The position numbers and the translations under genes are program-made. Positions 32,024 to 32,343 of a DNA stretch of 32,343 nucleotides are shown here, in pieces. Source of the DNA: Streptococcus sp. (GTDB taxonomy: Bacteria; Bacillota; Bacilli; Lactobacillales; Aerococcaceae). The notes under the pieces are model-generated. The model saw only the letters and a list, made by a program, of their open reading frames with translations, did no database searches and was not told where the DNA came from. Every line of letters begins with the position of its first letter. Positions within the stretch are counted from its first letter, which is position 1. The stretch covers positions 1 through 32,343 of the forward strand of contig JABZYY010000003.1 in assembly GCA_015264885.1 (NCBI GenBank). The letters run 5' to 3'.

Positions 32024-32343
32024 ATGAAATTAACTTATGAAGATAAAGTTCAGATTTATGAACTCAGAAAACAAGGATTTAGCTACTCACGACTTGCAGA
32101 TATGTTCGGTATAGATGCGAGAAATCTTTCCTACATGATTAAATTGATTGAACGTTATGGGTTAGAGATAGTTAAAAAAGGGAGAAATAATTATTATTCT
32201 CCAGAAATAAAACAAGAAATGATTGATAAAGTCTTACTCGAAGGTTGGAGTAAAGAAAGAGTTTCTCTCGAATACGGCCTCCCTGCGCGTGCCACTCTTC
32301 ACAACTGGCTCGCACAATACAAGAAAAATAAGTATACTATTGT
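32024..32343 (+). CDS. IS3-family transposase OrfA (helix-turn-helix), partial
   Basis: ATG at 32024 opens 106 codons to the window edge with no stop. It reads MKLTYEDKVQIYELRKQGFS at the start; SYSRLADMFGIDARNLSYMI and EGWSKERVSLEYGLPARATL look like two helix-turn-helix units, typical of OrfA in the IS150-like part of the IS3 family. OrfA binds the IS ends; OrfAB, made by frameshifting, is the transposase. There is no good SD in front of the ATG, and the hairpin T-run is only a few bases upstream, in line with low basal expression. Confidence 0.85.
   Translation, partial: MKLTYEDKVQIYELRKQGFSYSRLADMFGIDARNLSYMIKLIERYGLEIVKKGRNNYYSPEIKQEMIDKVLLEGWSKERVSLEYGLPARATLHNWLAQYKKNKYTI

Larger units (their letters stand above)
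31970..32343 (+). mobile_element. IS3-family insertion sequence, left end (partial)
   Basis: The element begins near TGAAGTGCACCCCAAAAG at 31970 (or TG at 31975) and holds a transposase OrfA frame. It runs out of the window, so the right end, OrfB and target duplication cannot be seen. Confidence 0.8.

Overview
The window reads as chromosome of a low-GC Gram-positive of the order Lactobacillales. Evidence: AT-rich codon use, strong AGGAGG-type ribosome sites, many extended -10 promoters (TGnTATAAT type), a malolactic locus (mleR/mleS/mleP), the ECF-type niacin importer NiaX with its repressor NiaR, and lysS next to dusB. A Carnobacteriaceae/Aerococcaceae-like host is my guess; no rRNA or marker phylogeny in the window can settle it. 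No tRNA, rRNA or CRISPR array was seen.

Layout. 1-1107: lrgAB (murein hydrolase export/holin-like pair) with a leader holding a terminator-like hairpin, and three overlapping 18-bp palindromes upstream. 1119-3928: lysS and dusB, each with a leader of interest. 3959-5069: a three-gene operon of small unknown membrane proteins. 5101-7665: prs and glmU. 7698-11656: malolactic locus, mleS-mleP transcribed away from the LysR-type mleR. The 422-bp divergent region hides an unlisted 51-codon ORF that ends inside a terminator hairpin and contains a competing antiterminator pairing. 11638-12639: stand-alone Fic AMPylator. 12735-13894: niaX-niaR with two operator copies. 13893-15060: lipoprotein DNA/RNA nuclease. 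15125-19544: an AT-rich McrBC type IV restriction operon (McrB carries an N-terminal EVE-like domain), followed on the same strand by a small membrane protein and a NUDIX hydrolase.

19606-24110 is the most unusual stretch: six tandem paralogous lipoproteins of about 215-224 residues, each with a near-identical signal peptide, a Thr/Pro/Ala-rich linker and one ~150-residue globular domain. By eye the globular domains fall into three subtypes in mirror order (1-2-3-3-2-1). Gene 4 is a mosaic whose first 217 nt are identical to gene 2 while the rest follows gene 3. The promoters and terminators are duplicated with the genes.

24121-29390 is a set of minus-strand accessory genes: rhodanese, two GNAT acetyltransferases, an S66/MccF-like peptidase, a frameshifted TfoX-like gene, a DUF4300-like lipoprotein and small unknown proteins. 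29568-31948 is a plus-strand operon of a GT2 glycosyltransferase fused to a GtrA-like flippase domain, a secreted phosphodiester glycosidase (NAGPA) and a membrane protein, pointing to cell-surface glycan work. The window ends inside an IS3-family element starting near 31970.

Recurring themes are structured 5' leaders (lrgA, dusB, mleS) and extracytoplasmic proteins with Thr-rich linkers (six array lipoproteins, the nuclease, the DUF4300-like lipoprotein and, in a Ser/Thr/Gly form, the NAGPA protein). All start choices, promoters and RNA structures are read by eye and not computed.
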